Positions 46,606 to 60,000 of a stretch of 64,000 bases of DNA are shown in pieces (within the stretch, counting starts at the first letter, position 1; every line of letters begins with the position of its first letter). The stretch comes from Opisthocomus hoazin (Eukaryota; Chordata; Aves; Opisthocomiformes; Opisthocomidae), in the NCBI RefSeq assembly GCF_030867145.1, contig NC_134421.1, positions 22,575,979 through 22,639,978 of the forward strand, read 5' to 3'. Under the pieces are notes generated by a model. That model was not told the DNA's origin and did no database searches. It worked only from the letters and a program-made list of their open reading frames with translations. The position numbers and the translations under genes are program-made.

Positions 46606-47850
46606 ATTTGAACTTTTTCTTCCCCTCTCATTATCAGTTTAGTAACATAAACTTGTAAAGAATCAACTCATTTTTATAACTTGGTATGAAAACTTTCTTG
46701 GAAGTATAGAAATGATTTTATCTGGGTTTTTTGTGGTGTTTTGGTTTGGGTTTTTTTTCCCAAAACATACTGCAGTGAAAGTTTGAGACGGTGAGCTGTG
46801 CAGTGCGATTTCTTCTCATAGCTTCTTGGGGATTGTCATCAGGCTGTAGTAACAGACAACCGAGTAACCACACTGCGTGTGGCGACGTCGTTGTCATCGG
46901 TTTCCCTGTTCTCCCAGAGGCTGATGTTTGGTTTCCCACAGAGCACGTCGGTGCAAGGGTCGTACTGCGCGTCCCTGGGACGTTGTTGGACTGCTCTGAG
47001 GAACGCGGCGTAACGCCTCGCAGTGACAGAGCTATTTCTGCTGTCTCTGGCAGGATTGCTGCGGCAGGAGGAGCTCTCCGTGCCAGAGCCCACTGTGCCA
47101 AATGGGATGCTCGCCAACGCGTGCCAGCCTACGATGGCTGCCAGGAGCCCCGTGCTTCTGTCCCTGATGCTGGTTACGTGGCCGCCCACGAGCCTCCTGC
47201 CTGGTGCCGGAGGGCAGGGAGGGCACTTTACACAGACTGGGGAAGCCCTGGAGGGCAGAAGGGTAACAGCAGGAGGAAGAAGGATGGGTGTCTGCTGGGC
47301 TGTTGGCTCCCCTTCCCAGTCCCTCGCAGGCTCTTTGCTCAAGAGAGGTGATTTCCTGCCCCTGCAGCACCCTCTCCTGAAAGAATCGTTACCAGGTTAT
47401 CCTCGTTTTTAACATTTTTAGGTTTTTAAAAGTATCATCATACTCTGAGCCTTACAGCAACAGAGCGGGCGCTGTGTCTTCAGCCTGGCTCCGGCCTGCA
47501 CCGCTTCCCCGAGGCGGGAAGGCGGCTGGGAACCCCCGGGCCCAGCCCCGGGCCCTGCCGGGAGGTCGCTGCTCAGCAGCTGCTGGGCTCTGGGCCAGCA
47601 CCCCTCGGCCCTAGCGTCACCGCCTGACGTGGCACCCTGCCTTCGTGGCAGCGTGCCTGCCTCTCCCACCCTTCCCAGCGGTGGAGCGGCGGGGCGTCCG
47701 TGCCGCTGGGCGCCGGGCTGGAACCGCAGCAGCACCGGGCAGCTGATGCCAGCCAGTGCCTTGTGCTCCCCTTGCCTGCATGACCCTGGCAGCCCGACAA
47801 GCTGTGCTTGCTTTCCTTCAACCACTTTAAAGTACACAAGTTAATCAGAA
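46606..47850. other. Tail-to-tail gap between CEP83 and PLXNC1
   Basis: About 1.2 kb. The first part is AT-rich; from about 46,850 to 47,800 it is GC-rich with scattered CpG. Long overlapping ORFs on both strands here reflect the lack of AT-rich stop codons, not genes. Confidence 0.55.
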
Positions 47851-47866
47851 GAACCTCCAAATGCAC

Positions 47867-47872
47867 TTTATT
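47867..47872 (-). terminator. PLXNC1: Candidate poly(A) signal of PLXNC1
   Basis: AATAAAGTGC on the - strand is followed by a T/G-rich stretch (ggaggttcttctgattaac). It is the most convincing end for the PLXNC1 transcript. Confidence 0.55.
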
Positions 47873-50393
47873 CTAGATAAACCCATACAAACACCAACAT
47901 GTATTTGTCATTTGCACTTTTTTTTTAACCATTCATTTTAAACAACAGGTTATAACTTCTGTACAACAGGAATTTACACATTAGTAAGATTTGACTTGAA
48001 ACTGGATGACTGCAAAATAATGCTCTGTAAGCTAGTGTTAGAAAATATGCTGTTTGCCGTAGCAGTTTGCCTGTAAACATGTGAAAATTAAGTTACAGAG
48101 AAGTTTGCTTTCATTTCAGAGACTGCTGTTAGAATCATTGGGTTGCCATTGTACGGCTTTAGCCAGAGGCGGTTCTTGTTGTCCGCGTAACAGTGACAGC
48201 GAACTGCGGGTACGGAAGGTGTGTGCCAATGTTTTGTGTGCTGACCCAAACCTACCAAAAGAGCCACAATCACTTAATTATACTTCACATCACTTCGTGA
48301 GATCCACTTGACGGGTTACAAAGGCCCAGCATGACTTGAAATGGTTTACTAACAGAGTGACACTGTTTAGGAGGCTTGAATAAAGGCAATAATCCCATTC
48401 CAGGCTGTAGGCTAAGGCTACAGGGCCTGCTTCAACACATACGTAATCTCTAGAAATCGTTAAAGCTATAGTCGCAAACAAGCAGTAGTACAAATACAGA
48501 ATAGGACTGATTTTTCATTTCTTCATCATATAAACACACACAGTGAAGTTCACAGGATCAGACCCACGCAAACAGATTCTATTTTACAGCTTTTCAAGCA
48601 GAAATGTTGGGTTTTTTTTTTTCTTTTTCTGCCTGTACAGAAGGTTACCGTTGAACCAAACCATCACAGTTCATTCAGACGCACTGCCAGCAAACACCTG
48701 AAGTGGAGCGGAACTGCTGCGATGTCTCTCTACCTGGAAAGAGTAATCTGCTCATGCCCCTCCTTTAGTATTAATTGCTGTGCTTTTTTTTATTTATTCA
48801 TTTGATGCTGCTTTAAAAGGTTAGGTTAAGAATGATAAAAAATCAAGCCCTTAGGTACAGGTATTCTAAGCTTAAGTGCTACTCGAGCCACGGTCCGTGC
48901 GTTTAGGACAGAGGGCGAGCTAGGTTAGGGCTGGGGTGGGGTTTTTTCCCAATTAAAACTAAACTTATCAAAATATGTTGTGCCAGGCAGAGACAAGAAC
49001 TGCTGAAAGCACTGCAACATCGTAGTGCAGTTTCCTGAACAAAGCCATACATTCCGTCAAGTATAAAGTGTAAACTTAATAGCAAGTGTAAGACTTGAAT
49101 TTAAAAAAAACCCAAACCAAACCAAAGCCATCACAGTATGGGTTGGCCGCTGCCCGCTCTGACACGCAGAGGTATAACCTGTGCGACCGCACGGCAGGGA
49201 GGGGGCAGGCTGGTAGGCAACGTGGTTTTGTGTTTGCTTTTTTCTCCACGTTAACAGGCGGCCGTGCTGCTGCCAAAGGGCGGCCAGCGATCGCTGTGGG
49301 ACTGTGCCTGGTGCCGGCCCCGGGCAGCCCCCGCACCCCCCAGCCAGCCCTCGCCACGCCATGCTGCAGCCCCTGGGCCCCCCGAGGCAGCGGCAGCGAC
49401 CGGCTCGAGGGCCCCACTGCCTGGGAGCCCACCTGGGCGTCCCTGCCCGGCCACGGCTCTGGCACAGGCTTTCTGCAAGGCAGCTCTTCCCCCTCCTGCA
49501 GGCCGCCGCACCACTCGCCTCCAGCGGTGGGACCCCCAGAAACACGTGGAGACGTGTCCTGGTCTCACCGACGCCTCCATGAGCGTCTCCGTGTGACTGA
49601 GGCAGAGTCTGCGGCAGCGGAAGCCGTCCGGGTGCAGCGGAGGGCAGGGCTGCTCGGGCGGCAGCAGAGCCAGGGCCACGGCTGCACCCCGGTGGCACTG
49701 CACGGCAGCCGCCTTGTCCAGCTGGGCTAACCTGAGCCACCGCTGCAAATGTCACGCATCCCTCCCTGAACGTGGCCAAGCCGCAGGAACCACCCCGGCA
49801 GGACTGAGGCCGTGCCCTCCCCCCCGCAACCCCAACCGTCGAGGTCACATCGCCCCGTCTCTCACAGAGCCGGAGCTCCCTCCGGCCCTCCCGCTCTCAC
49901 ACGTTACGGAACTGACCCTCTTCTGACAGCGCCTGGGTGTGGACAACCTGAAAAAATATAAACACGTGCTGGCTTTAGATTGGCGAGGCTTGTCCAGGCT
50001 GGGGAGGCCGGCCCGGAGCCTCAGCCCTGCTGCGCGGGCGATGGTGCACCTGAGGACAGGTCTGTGCGCCAAGGCGCGGCCATCGGCAGCGGCGCCATCA
50101 GAGCACAGCGGGGTTCCGACACGCTGCAGCTGCTCGGAGGTGTTGCGTGTGACGCTGCCCGCAAGTGTCTCACAGCTCACTTAAGGATGGACAGGTAGAA
50201 ATGTAAACACGGACTGGTGCCGGTCTGGCGCCTTTCTCCACAAGCCTCGCCCCACGCAGTGGCCGACGTCGCTTTGCACCTGGAACTGCTCAGTGCAGGA
50301 AGAGAAGCGGTGCCACGTGGCGTCTGGCCTTCAAACCTCAGACCCACTTCGTCTGCTGAACACACTTGTCCGAAGAGTCACTTTGGTGCTTTC

Positions 50394-50559
50394 TTTTTTT
50401 TTTTTTTTTTCCCAAACAGGAACCAGTGTACATTTGCCGGGAAGGAAGGAAACTGCAGCTCCCCCCCATTCTGAAGCCAGCGCTCATCCTCCCAGACTGC
50501 CAAGGCCGCTGAAAGGATGTGGTGAAACAGCTTTCTCTCTTAAAAAAAAAAAAAAAAAA
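50394..50559. repeat. T17 and A18 inverted homopolymer pair
   Basis: Seventeen T at 50394-50410 face eighteen A at 50542-50559, 131 bp apart, both inside the PLXNC1 3' UTR. The flanks (cttt and agag) add a little complementarity, so an RNA hairpin is conceivable. Confidence 0.8.
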
Positions 50560-50935
50560 GAGCTAGGCAACTTACAAGTTCACACGGGCACGTCTGAACT
50601 TGCCGTGCGTTCTGCGCATCGCCGACCAGCCCACTGGCGAGTACGTAGAACGCTTCCTTGGGCAGCGCTTCCGAGCCGAAAGGCACCTGTGTGCAGGTAC
50701 CTAAAAACGCTGGCCCTGCCAACGCTGGGCTCACTTTCACTTTCACAGGCCCACGTCTGAGTACGTAAGCCGGCCCACGCTGCGTTCCCGAACGCAGACG
50801 TGACGCAGAGCGGTCGGAGTGGAGACGAGTGTCCAAATGTTTCGAACCCTGTACATGCAGTCAGTCAAAGCAGTTCGGGGAGCAGGAGCGCTTGTTTAAA
50901 ATCGCCCACAGCGCCGCTGTGAGTCAGTGCTCTGC

Positions 50936-51040
50936 TCAAAGCCATTTGCATTTTTTCTTTTCATCAAATAAGTCTTTTACTTGCTGGAGCTGTTTCTGGA
51001 CTTCTTCAAACCCCCGTTCTCGCTCGAGTTTGCTGACAAT
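50936..51040 (-). CDS. PLXNC1: PLXNC1 last coding exon
   Basis: 105 nt with stop after the acceptor gttaacag. Codes [20 protein letters not shown] to KKKCKWL and TGA, a charged C-terminal helix. Confidence 0.95.
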   Translation of the reverse strand: MVSKLERERGFEEVQKQLQQVKDLFDEKKKCKWL

Positions 51041-54000
51041 CTGTTAACAATTAGCAAAAAAAGAGAATCGGTTTTTTAGTGCTTATTTTACCCACTGTTT
51101 TTTAAAGCCTGCTTTTCTGCATGCCAGCAACTACTGGCAGAAAAATCCATCTGAATGCCTGCCTATATGTAAACATTCTTTTCTGATTTTTAACGCTTCA
51201 TTTTGGTATTTTTCCTTTCAAGTCATTAAGATTACGGGCTTTGCAACACTTCCACAAAAGAATGACAGAGCCAAGCAAAAAAGCCCAAACAAACCCAATG
51301 CATGTTCATCTCTCGGGGCGCGAGGCAAGGCCAGTTTCACCCTAGAGCAGATCTGCAAATGATCTTTTATTTCTCTTCCTCTCCTGGCCCACTCGGCACC
51401 GGCCCAGGTGATGGGGAGGAGCGTTACTGCTGTCGGAAACCTCTGCGCTGGCAGCCCTACAAAGCGACCGAGGTCTCAGCAAAGAACACAGGAGTTTTAG
51501 CTGCTCCCAGTCAAAAGCCAGAGGGGGAAGCGCAGAGGGAGGGTTTCCTTCTAAGGAGGGGGTGAGGTTAGCCAGTACTAGCTTCAAAAAAGCAAAAATG
51601 GGCACCAAGATTAGAAGTATCCTGAAACCTCCTGTGTCAACAATTTTAAAGAGCTTAATCACGTGTAGTGCCATTCTGAGTACCACCCCAAGCGTCTTGC
51701 CGGAGGCCAGGATCTGAGGCCGAGCCCAGACAATTTGAGACCTTAGCGACCAGAAGCGGGAAGCTAGCTAACAGGTGGATGATTACGGCAAGCGCTGCTG
51801 CTGTGCTGCTGGGGATGAAAGGGAGAAAGCTCTGGTTGCCGGGAGACCCAGACAACCTGCTGGAAGTGGTGAGGAGGCCTTCAGGCAACCCAGCCCAGCT
51901 GGCTCCTCTCTGCGGCCCTGCACAGGCAGGCGCAGCCTCTGTTAAGGATGCCGAGCAAAATGGAGTGGAGAATCCTCTCCCGCAAAGCGGAGCGCAGGGA
52001 TTTTCTTACAAAGCAGCTTAAAGGCAGCCTGTCGCTAAGTGCTTTCAGTCGAGAAAAGATTTATTTTTTTTGTTGGCAATGGCAGGGACTGGAAGTGATA
52101 GCTTCTTTTCTGGAAGAGAAAGACCATTAGAGCAGAGCATGAGGGCTATGACGGGAAAGGAGCCGACACCTCTTGCTGTGAGGCTGAGGGTGCTCCGCTG
52201 AGGTGCCCGTGCTGCCTGTCACATCGAGATCCCCGGTGCTGCAGGCTGATCTGGTTTCTGACTCGCCAGGGAAACGCAGCGCGTGCACAGGAGCTGTGAC
52301 AGGCATTAGCAGACACGCTGCAAACACAGTGAACCCAGAAGCCTGGACTCTATAGCAACTTTCTCCAAACTGCAGGGAGAATTTTATTGCTACTGTCTCT
52401 GTGAAATACAGCGGTGACAGTAAAGGTGCATGTATCAACCTTTGGGTGTGACCCCTCGGGGCGGGGGGGGGGGTCGGCCACCCCGGGGGGCTGCTCTGGC
52501 CCCACACAGCCCGGCAGGAGGAGCAGCCCGGGCTGCACCGCTGAGGGGCTGTCTCGCCAGCAAGCCTCAGGCCAGGCCAGCCCCTGGTTACTCTGTCAAG
52601 CCCAACTTTCGAGCCCGAGGTAGCAAGTTAACATTAAGGAGTGAAGCAGAAATAGCAGACGTGCTTACCTCATCGTAATATTTCACTATGTATCTGCAGA
52701 TTTCAGTCAAGGCCACTTTCTCATTAAATTCATTTTCATGTTTCTAAAACAGAAAACAGTTCTGGTCGGCTAGTTCTCCCTTTTAAAAAGCTTGACATGA
52801 AAGCAAATGAAGTTCCCACTTCTCAGCCATACCTTAGATTCCTGAGTTAGAAATTCTTCAATGTCTGAAGTGGTCAGCGGAGGCAGATCCCTGATGGCTT
52901 TGTAGTACGCTTTCACCTCCTTCTTGTAGAGTGGAATGTCCTTCGCGTAGAGGAGTTTATTTGTTGGTGCTTCCTTAAAAGAAAAGATTTGAAGCCTTGT
53001 CAGTTTTCACAGCACAGATTTCCTGAGGTTCCACCTCCACGTAGTTAATTGCATCTAATTGTGTCTGTTCTCTGTGTGACTCATGTCTCTCTGCAGTGGT
53101 TATATGCAAGGAATAACGGCTATGAAATCAAGATGAAGAACAGAGGCAGGACCTCAGTAACAGGGCATTGTGTTTCATGACAGTTGCCATATCATTATTT
53201 CTATTGTCATCAGGAGTGATGAACGTCTGTCCCTTAGACATATTTTTCTTTCTTACTTCCTCCTCGCCCCTCCCCAGACCTGAAAGGTTGTGAAAGGTGA
53301 ACCAAAGGGCTTGAGGCCGGTACCCTTTTTAGTCGCAGGGTACAGCGGTGCCATGGCAAGGTCCCCTCGGGTAACACGCCAGAGAGCCTCACCAGATGCT
53401 CTCCTGGCAGAGGTTCCCCTAAAACGCCTTGGTCCCTATTACTCCTTTCGCACAGGGGTTCGAGAGCGTGGAGAGCTGCCTGCCAGCCATGCACAGCCAA
53501 GGGGATTTAGTTTTTTCCCCAGGGCTTCAACACTCCAGGTCTGTGTTGACCTACCAGGCAGCTTTAGGCTCACCCGAGGAAACAAATGCTGATGTTTGTG
53601 GTAGGAGCCAAAGCCCCACCTGGAAACAATGTTTTCAGAATGTAAAAGTGGGGGCTGGTAGTTTCCTGTCACTGCTCTAGTTTAAATTCTGGGGAATAAA
53701 TGACACAACCATGTGATGTCTTGTCACTGCTGTTTCCACTGTGAAATGACATGATTTAGATGTTTGTTTTCTAAGTGGCTAAAGAATGTTCTAAGATAAA
53801 AGGCTAAAAATCATGAAAGTAAATACACTGTAGTACTAAAAGGCCACAAGATGTCCACTGCATCACAAACCTTCACCAGGTTTCAGCATCCTCTTTCAAA
53901 CGGGTAATGGGAGCTGTTGTATCAACAGCTCTTCCCAATGGATGTTAAGCACAGAAACCTAACAGACCATGCTCATGTGCAGCTTTTCCATCAAGTGAGT

Positions 54001-57000
54001 GATGTGATTAGTTCTAATTCATGACACTTCACTCCTAAAATTGGATAAATAAGCACATTATTTGTTATTTACCTTTAACACATGAGCAGTTGGTTCAGAT
54101 CACATAGGAAATTAGTCCATTTTATACAAATTTTTTAGGCTAAAAAAATCTCTAGCCTGTTTTTCTTGGTAGCGTGAGCCTGAACAAATGCCTCCTGCTT
54201 TGGTCTAAAGAAAAGGAAAATATCCTCGGGAAAAATGAAGTATTTCTGATCCCCAGAGTTCTGGACACTGTACTAAAGAGCTTTTGAATGTCAGATTTCT
54301 GGACTTGTTACTCCAATAAATACTTTTGCATATAAAAAGGAGCAGCTAAGACGTGAAAGGAACTGTTGCAAACTTCAGAGCTCTTTCATGTATTCTTACA
54401 GCTCCCAGTAGCTTGCTATGTGTGTTTTCTGTACATTGGTTTGTGGCAGACAAAATGTGGACTACTTATCAAATAATGTTAATACTTTTAAGACCTTTGT
54501 TTAAAAATTCTTTAAAACTTCATTAAAATCTTACAATTTCCACTCTCTTCCACATACTCTATAGCCACACTGCGCAGAAACTAACTGCAGAGAAGGCAAG
54601 TGGCAGTTAACTATAAACATGGCATTCTAGTAGCTCCATCTGTCTGCTCCAGTGAATTCTTCAAAGTCTGGTGAGACAGAGCAACAAGGAATGGAAACCC
54701 GACCCCATTAGGCCACTGACAGTTTTGCCCCTGACATCAACAGATCCAGGACTTCATCCCCTAAATCACGACACAGTTGAAAAAGACATTGGTTGAAAGT
54801 TAGCAAAAGACTGGAAGGGCGGCGTTACCTTCCCCAGTGTCTGTTCTGCTAGAGAAAAGGCATCCATGAAAGCCTGGGCGATTACAGACAAACAGCCGTC
54901 TATATGTGAAGTCTTCTTAATATCAAAGACAAACTGGGGATTCTTCAGGATGTTCACCCAGAAGCGAAGAGGAAGACTAGACAAAGAAAGGACAAGCATC
55001 TTTAAAATTAACCACTCAGGTCGCACAACTGCTTTAAAATGGTAGTTTAATTGCAACTGAACTCATGGAAAGAAGAACATTCCTGAGCTGCTTATTCATG
55101 TTAAAAAAGGGACCAGGGAACAAAGGCTACAGAGCAAACATGTCAGTCAGTCAGTCAGTCACCCCTCCATCCTCTAATAATGCTCTCAGCCTGCAGACAC
55201 TGCTTCCTGAGCGTGAAGTCAGTATGCAGACTCCAAAGTCCTGCAAGCTACGGCGGTTTGTCTGGGTATCCAATCCATACACTACAATTATAGCGATCCA
55301 CCAAGCCAAACCACATCTCCACCCAGACATGCCAAAATCTTATTCTTCTGATCACAGGTGACCCACTCCATCTTTGCAACTACATTTTTAAATGAGCGCA
55401 GGCACTCCTGCGCGTATCGTGTGGGCGTACCTGTTGGTTTTCCATATATGGACCACATCGGGGTCAGTAATTTTTTTGCTCTCAGCCTGGGCATCCAGAA
55501 AGTCAAAAAAGTACTTGATGGCAACAGGTGCTTTATTGTTGGGTAAACTCCAAATGCTCCTGAAGAGCTTCTCAACAACTGAATGAATTGCAACCTGAAA
55601 AGTAAGAAAATGGACAGTGTTATTATTACCCAAGAAAAGAACAGGATTTCTTGTCTCAGAGAGCTCAGCGTGCCCCACGGCAACCGCACACAGAAACTAC
55701 CACAGGCCCATGGCAAACTTCTAGGCCACAGGTTATTGGCAAACAAGACAGTGAATAACAAAACTGAAACTACAAATACACCATAATAAGCTGCTTTCAG
55801 ATGTCACATGTCCTATCACTTTACTGTTACTTTATTTTAAGAGAATTGTGGTGAACTTTGTGATCAGCCGTAGGTGGAAGGAATCACTTGTTGAGTTTCC
55901 TGCACAAAGACAGCATCAGCTCTTCGGATACTGTTGGCACCGTTGCTAAAGGTGTTTGGAACTTGTGACTGGAAGTACGAGGGAGGTGAGCAAAAGGAGT
56001 TTAACCAGCTTCCTAGGGCACAGGTCTTCATGGTGCCGTCTGAGACACCAGTTGAGCACACATGCTCATCAACACTTCACAGCCAAGTGACTGTGGCACT
56101 TGGTCTAATTTCAGGAAAACACCTTTGGGTGGCATACGAAGGCACTAAAGTTAGAGAGAAGAACTGAAAACTGGGTATTTCTGATCCAGAAGTGAAGCTA
56201 TTTGGCCCACAAAAGCAAGGGCTTGGTTGCTGACGAGCTCACTGTCATCGTGACAGACTATTCATAAGGAGAGGCAAACACAGCAAAACACTAGTTTGTA
56301 CTTTTTTTCCTTCACATCTGTTCTGAAGCTCAGTTCAGCCCAACCCTCTCTCAACAAGCAGGATTTAAGCGTATCCCAGGGCCTGGATGTGTTACTGGCC
56401 CGCTCATTTCACGTGACAAACTCTGCAATTGTGTCTGTGTGCGTGTATGGTGGGGTGGGGGGGAGAGCCATGGTTCAGTGCAATTTCCTTTAGAGCAAGG
56501 CGTATCATGGGTGGAATTTCATGGTGAAGGTTATCACAGCTCTGTTACTCAGAGCACTGTCCTGCTCTGGAGAAGGAGATGATGAATTCAAAGCCCTTTA
56601 AAAGGAGTGCTTCTTAAGGACCGATCTTCAGTCTTCCACCGTAAGATCTTACTGCTTTACTCCAGCAGTTCCTAAGGGCTTATGTTAGTTTCCACAGCTA
56701 ATGAGAAGTGACCAGTCTTCACTCTCACTTCGGATAGTGTCCCAGATTACTTCAGATGCTATCAACAATCTAATTAAATAATGATTGACAGATTTTTAAA
56801 TGCAAGAAGGCCATAACCATCATCCCTTCAGGCCTCTCGTATCGCACAGTTCTCAGTGTTGTGCACTGATTAATATTTTAAGTAATATGCTGTTGCAAAG
56901 AGTTTTATAACCCTTTTGAGTAAGTCAGAAACAAGATGACACTACTAGAGGGAGTGAGCAGGGCTTATTCCTAAGGAAGGCGCATTGTATAAATTAGGTA

Positions 57001-60000
57001 ATCCTATTATAAATCCTAAGGATCTTATTTTTAAAATTAATCCAGTTATTTTGGATGCTTAATTTGAGATCCTAAAAGATTACTTCATTTCATGGGCGGT
57101 ATTTTGTGAAACTCAGGCCTTGGAAGTTGCCTCTAAGCTGGGCAAACTCCAGTACAGAGTGAGGAGGCTGTTGACTAAAAGCTGTCTCTCCAGAAAGGAC
57201 CATTCTCACTCTATGAGATTCAGCAGCAAAACAAACTTTCTATAAGCTCAGTAACTACTTTTGTAGTTTATTTCTTAGGTTGAAGAAAAAAGGTTGTGCT
57301 TACTGAGGAGACAGTGCAAGTAACAGACAAGTTTAGATCTCTAGCATCAGAAAACCTGAAATGTGTCTGTCTTTGCAAATGGTGATAATCCATAGTTAGC
57401 ACAGTAATTTTTATAGGCTACTTTTTCATTTAATATTTGATATACATGCAGGAAGTCTGCACAATTTCTGCTTTAATTTCTATTTCTGTTGTGCCAAACT
57501 AGTCAAGCCTAACATCAGCCCTCCCCCAAAATAAGGCCTTTACAGTTTACCTTGGTTGACAGAAGCTTCGTCAGATACATTTCCTTCACTTTGAATTTTT
57601 GCTTTCCTTTGTGACCTGCTCCTTTCACATCTTTGTTTGCTTCACAGTCTGGTAAAATCTGTCGTGAAGAGATCAGAGAGATTACACAGACACAAATGCA
57701 GCTCAGTATCAAATCTACCACTTAACAGGGTAATGACTGAACTCACCAAATGACAGTGTTCATCCGAGTAGTCCACATCTAAACAACAGAAAGCAGAGAG
57801 CACACAGGCATTAATGAAACACACAGTTGCAAGCTCATGAATTCTGCTGGGCTCTGGGCTGGGCGGCAGGGTGCACGCCAGGATGCCGAGCGAGCAGGCT
57901 CAGCGTCATGCCTTCCTGCCTGCAGCATGGGGAAGCCTCTGAGAAATGCACAGGTCCCGGCTCACCTCCCCAGTGCCAGCCTGTGGCTTGGACCACTGTG
58001 CTGGGGCATCATCATCTGCTGCTGGGGTAAGCCGGCAGCAAATCACAGCTCCTCTGAAAGGAGGATGACAGATGGCAGAGGGGATGAGTGCTTTGGTTTA
58101 GTCTCTGTTAAGAGGACTCAGTGCAGGAGGGCTGAGGTCAGGCTTGAAAGCAATGGCTGAGAACAGACAACCCCATTCTTGCCGAAGGAGAGAGCAATGC
58201 CATCCCATCGACTTGCACCTCAGGGACACATCTGTCCTAACTTCAGATGCCCACTCTGATGGTGAGGTGAATCACACACTAGGAATGTCTTTTTCTCACC
58301 AGGGGCTACAGAAAGTCCACCTGCCCTGAGACACCAGCTGGTAGGTGAGATGAACTGACCCCCTGAAGCACCCTGTAACTGCTGATCTGCTATTGAGACA
58401 GCCAAGTAAAAGCTTTCAGAAACACAGTCAAGAGAATAAGGAAAATTCCAAAACTGCATTTTTTGTCATGCCTGTCTCTGGACCACTATGTCCATGATGC
58501 ATAACACCAGGCACTGGAGCAGGGCTTGTTCCCTGTGGTTGTCTCACCAGTCAGCACTTGGTGTCACCTGGGCCTCCCTGCCCTGATTGTCTGCCTACGG
58601 GTCTGTATCTTTAAGCATCCATTTGCTGAGGACTGTGAGTCCTTCTGTCCTCCTTTCCTTTGCTTTCTTTCCTCCTCCTAGGCCCACTGTGCCTGCCAGA
58701 GGCCCAGAGCCACAGTAGCATGCCTCTTCCTTTGGCTCAGATACTTCAAAGTGCCAATTTTTTGGACCTCTTATTGACCAAGATAGAACCTGTCATAGCT
58801 CAGCCCTCTGCACTCCCAGCCCATTCTCCAGGGAATATTAAAGACTGCAGTTCTTTGTTACCTGATCGGGTATTTGTCTTCTTTTTAAAGACTTTTATGG
58901 TTGCTCCGTTTGAAATCTGAAAGCAAAAAACAAATGTGTCTTGCTGAAACAAAAATGTCTAGAATTCATGAAACTCTCAGTTTCATTTCCTCTGTCCTTA
59001 AGCCCGTGGCAGCGCAGGAGCGTGCCAGCCAGCTCTGTTCTCAGCACAGCATGCACCGCTCCCAGAAGGCACAGCCGGGGCTGGCGTTTGGGCACCGGCA
59101 GCCGCTGTGGTTTGCTAGCCTTACCTGGCCAGGTGGGAAGGCAGCGCTCCTGACAAGCTGGCCTCTAAGGCCTTTCCCTTTCTTTGATTTTTCTGATTCT
59201 GCCCCTACTTGGACATTTTCATGGTCGGCTTTGTGCTGCTTCTTGCACCCATCTTTCTACAGATCACCTGGGCTGAATTATCTGGCTCCAGTAGGATCTT
59301 ACGGGAAGGTGAGTCAGGGATGTAAACACAGGGGTGATGTCTCTTCTGGTCCCCTTTCTTCCAGCTCAGTCCATTCCAGGAGCCTTCCCCCGCCCCATGC
59401 CCTACAGAGGGGCCACAATGAGGGTCTAGCCTGGTGCTCCCAAGAACTATTCCATTCCCAAAGTGAGAAAAATATTTACGCCCCGTGGGCTGTAGGGTCA
59501 AGATCCCTATCTAGCCACCTTGGGATTTCTAGGAATGATCTTCCCCTTTCCTTCCCTGAATTTATAGTGCTGCCAGGATAGTAACTATTATCTTTAAAAG
59601 AAACCGGCAAGTCATGCTTTTGTTGTCAAAGAGTAACTCAAAAACAGCTCCCACTAAGAACTACACCACTGCTCTGCTGTCAAATGTTGGGTCCTGCCAA
59701 GTGCTAGTATACTTCCCTCCATAATTACAAAAACAACTGGCCAGTTCTAGGAAGGGATTTCTGCCAAAATAATTTAAGTGTTTTTTAAACCTTGGCTGCC
59801 AGCCTGGTGTGAAAAACCAGTTTAAACATTAAGATACTCTATCAAAAGCTGTGTCTTGCGCCAAAGAAATCTGCACTTACACTTGCTCCTGGAAAGTAAA
59901 TGCAATCTATTTCATAAGCATGATTTTTCACAGGGTCTCCATTTATCATACAGTGTTTCAGAGCTCTTTCAGATAACACAGAGCACTTTAAAACCACACT

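Larger units (their letters stand above)
47851..50935 (-). other. PLXNC1: PLXNC1 3' UTR
   Basis: On the - strand it runs from the TGA at 50936 to just past AATAAA at 47867-47872, about 3.1 kb. It contains a T17/A18 inverted pair (50394-50410 and 50542-50559) and a GC-rich, CpG-containing block at about 49,140-50,330, unusual for a UTR. Earlier signals near 48789-48798 could give a shorter UTR. Confidence 0.65.
51041..57550 (-). other. PLXNC1: PLXNC1 introns among the last five exon gaps
   Basis: Introns 51041-52668, 52974-54828, 54977-55430 and 55595-57550 hold no recognised gene or mobile element. Noted: a G-rich run near 52460 and the (GTCA)n tract at 55142-55161. Large ORFs around 55288-55761 are extensions of a real exon. 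Confidence 0.7.

Noticed and set aside
46791-47412. ORFs of 110-186 codons between CEP83 and PLXNC1
   Set aside because: Open in several frames of both strands because of GC content. No splice structure or homology was seen.
49057-49848. 263-codon - strand ORF
   Set aside because: It lies in the GC-rich part of the PLXNC1 3' UTR, with equally long ORFs in other frames and no recognisable domain.
55288-55761. 157-codon - strand ORF and its + strand partners
   Set aside because: Only 55431-55594 is a real exon, and in a different - strand frame (that of the ORF at 55388-55678). The rest runs into introns.
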